Translations under genes and position numbers: made by a program
The notes under the pieces: generated by a model
What the model was told of the DNA's origin: nothing
What the model saw: the letters and a program-made list of their open reading frames with translations, nothing else
Database searches by the model: none
Shown: piece by piece, positions 63,326 to 64,000 of the stretch
Numbering within the stretch: position 1 is the stretch's first letter
Layout: each line of letters begins with the position of its first letter
Assembly: GCA_018268415.1 (NCBI GenBank)
Contig: JAFDWO010000160.1
Span: forward strand, 1 to 64,000
Direction: 5' to 3'
DNA from: Actinomycetota bacterium
Lineage (GTDB): Bacteria; Actinomycetota; Thermoleophilia; Solirubrobacterales; 70-9
DNA length: 64,000 nt

Positions 63326-64000
63326 ATGAGCCTCGAACGAAAGATGCGCGTCCAACTCGTCGACCCGTCGGCCTTCACGCCGCCGTACGACCGCGCGCTC
63401 GCCGCGGCGCTGGCGCGCGGCGGCGCGGAGGTGGAGCTGATCACGACGAAGTTCCTCTACGGGGCCGTCCCCGAGGCGGAGGGCTACGTGGTCGACGAGC
63501 GCTTCTACCGCCGCACCGCCTCGCGCGGGCTCTCCTCCTCGGCCCGGTTGCCGTTCAAGGGCGCCGAGCACCTGCGCGACATGCTCGCCTTCCGCCGGGC
63601 CCCGAGCGACGCCGACGTCGTCCACTACCAGTGGCTGACGCTGCCGGGTCTCGACCGGCGCCTGTTGCCTCCGACCCGTCCACGGGTGATGACCGCGCAT
63701 TACATCCTGCCCCCGAATGCGAGCCGACGCGCCGCCCGCGCCGCCCGCAAGGTCTTCGGCGCGATGGACGCGGTCGTCGCCCACTCCCGGCACGGCGCCG
63801 CGCGCCTGCGTGAGGAGGTCGGTCTGCCCGCCGAGCGGGTGTGGGTGATCCCCCACGGCGCCTTCGACTACCTGACGCGCCTGCCGGAGGAGAAGCCGCT
63901 GCCGGAGGAGCTGGAGGGGGCGGAGGGCCCGGTGGTCCTCTCCTTCGGCCTGCTGCGCCCGTACAAGGGCCTCGAGAACCTGCTCGAGGCCTTCACCGAG
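63326..64000 (+). CDS. Family 4-like glycosyltransferase, N-terminal part (runs off the window)
   Basis: The first 225 residues of a GT-B enzyme are present. The N-terminal lobe has VQLVDPSAFTPPYDRALAAA and ADVVHYQWLTLPGLD, followed by VMTAHYILPPN, VVAHSRHGAARLREEVGL and the start of the C-terminal lobe (VVLSFGLLRPYKGLENLLEA), the usual GT4 sequence order. ATG 63326 immediately follows the palindromic repeat; an alternative ATG at 63344 (MRVQLVDPS) would avoid it. Donor and acceptor unknown; it continues beyond the window. Confidence 0.88.
   Translation, partial: MSLERKMRVQLVDPSAFTPPYDRALAAALARGGAEVELITTKFLYGAVPEAEGYVVDERFYRRTASRGLSSSARLPFKGAEHLRDMLAFRRAPSDADVVHYQWLTLPGLDRRLLPPTRPRVMTAHYILPPNASRRAARAARKVFGAMDAVVAHSRHGAARLREEVGLPAERVWVIPHGAFDYLTRLPEEKPLPEELEGAEGPVVLSFGLLRPYKGLENLLEAFTE

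Overview
The window is the replication-origin neighbourhood of a GC-rich, aerobic, menaquinone-using bacterium, most likely an actinobacterium. Support for this: the cell-wall signalling order fhaA-fhaB-pstP-rodA-pbpA-PASTA kinase, the rpmH/rnpA/yidD/yidC and dnaA-dnaN-recF-gyrB-gyrA clusters, Pkn-type kinases and frequent GTG/TTG starts. The split cytochrome b with a fused cytochrome c, and the inverted jag-rsmG pair, are unlike textbook Streptomyces or Mycobacterium. Together with the AbiEi-like and secreted-protein families they point to a deep lineage such as Thermoleophilia; that class assignment is inference.

Layout. 1-4.2 kb (minus): menaquinol:cytochrome c reductase (Rieske, cyt b, cyt b/c), MenG, a polyprenyl diphosphate synthase and the start of a tatA gene. 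4.3-9.7 kb (plus): an exported set ending in three translationally coupled genes (formylglycine-enzyme-like protein, seven-bladed propeller, sulfatase). 9.7-16.5 kb: an AbiEi/DUF559 protein, a haem operon (hemB, a fused siroheme-decarboxylase-like protein, hemL, an orphan) and an ABC-2 transporter. 16.5-24.6 kb: YmdB, a membrane glycosyltransferase with a phosphatase-superfamily partner, an aminotransferase with a first D-Ala-D-Ala ligase, a DUF151 nuclease and tRNA-Ile. 24.6-38.6 kb: parB-parA, inverted jag-rsmG, yidC-yidD-rnpA-rpmH carrying two exact parS cores, then dnaA, candidate oriC, dnaN, recF, DUF721, gyrB and gyrA. Genes mostly diverge from dnaA, as expected at an origin. 39-52 kb: HNH nuclease, PheA, an exported CARDB-like protein, three Ser/Thr kinases, two FHA proteins, PP2C phosphatase, RodA, PbpA and a second Ddl. 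52-64 kb: purM, Fic, UppP and a surface-polysaccharide locus (CapD-type dehydratase, LytR_C protein, Wzy-like, Wzx-like, two glycosyltransferases) plus a second tatA.

The functional theme is growth control: chromosome start and segregation, membrane insertion, lipid-carrier recycling, peptidoglycan precursors and polymerases, and phospho-signalling that senses the wall. No rRNA, CRISPR array, complete insertion sequence or prophage was seen.

Most unusual observations: (i) a glutamate-codon switch inside membrane-protein genes. By hand count, exported parts use GAA 160 of 181 times, while cytoplasmic parts of three of the same genes plus the adjacent ddl use GAG 90 of 106 times, with Lys and Gln unchanged where checked. 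(ii) Two long hairpins 11 kb apart with conserved loops but compensatory stem changes. (iii) A fused AhbA/AhbB-like protein in the haem operon. (iv) A formylglycine-enzyme-like protein without catalytic cysteines beside a CSPSR sulfatase. (v) An fhaA gene whose best start is AUA.
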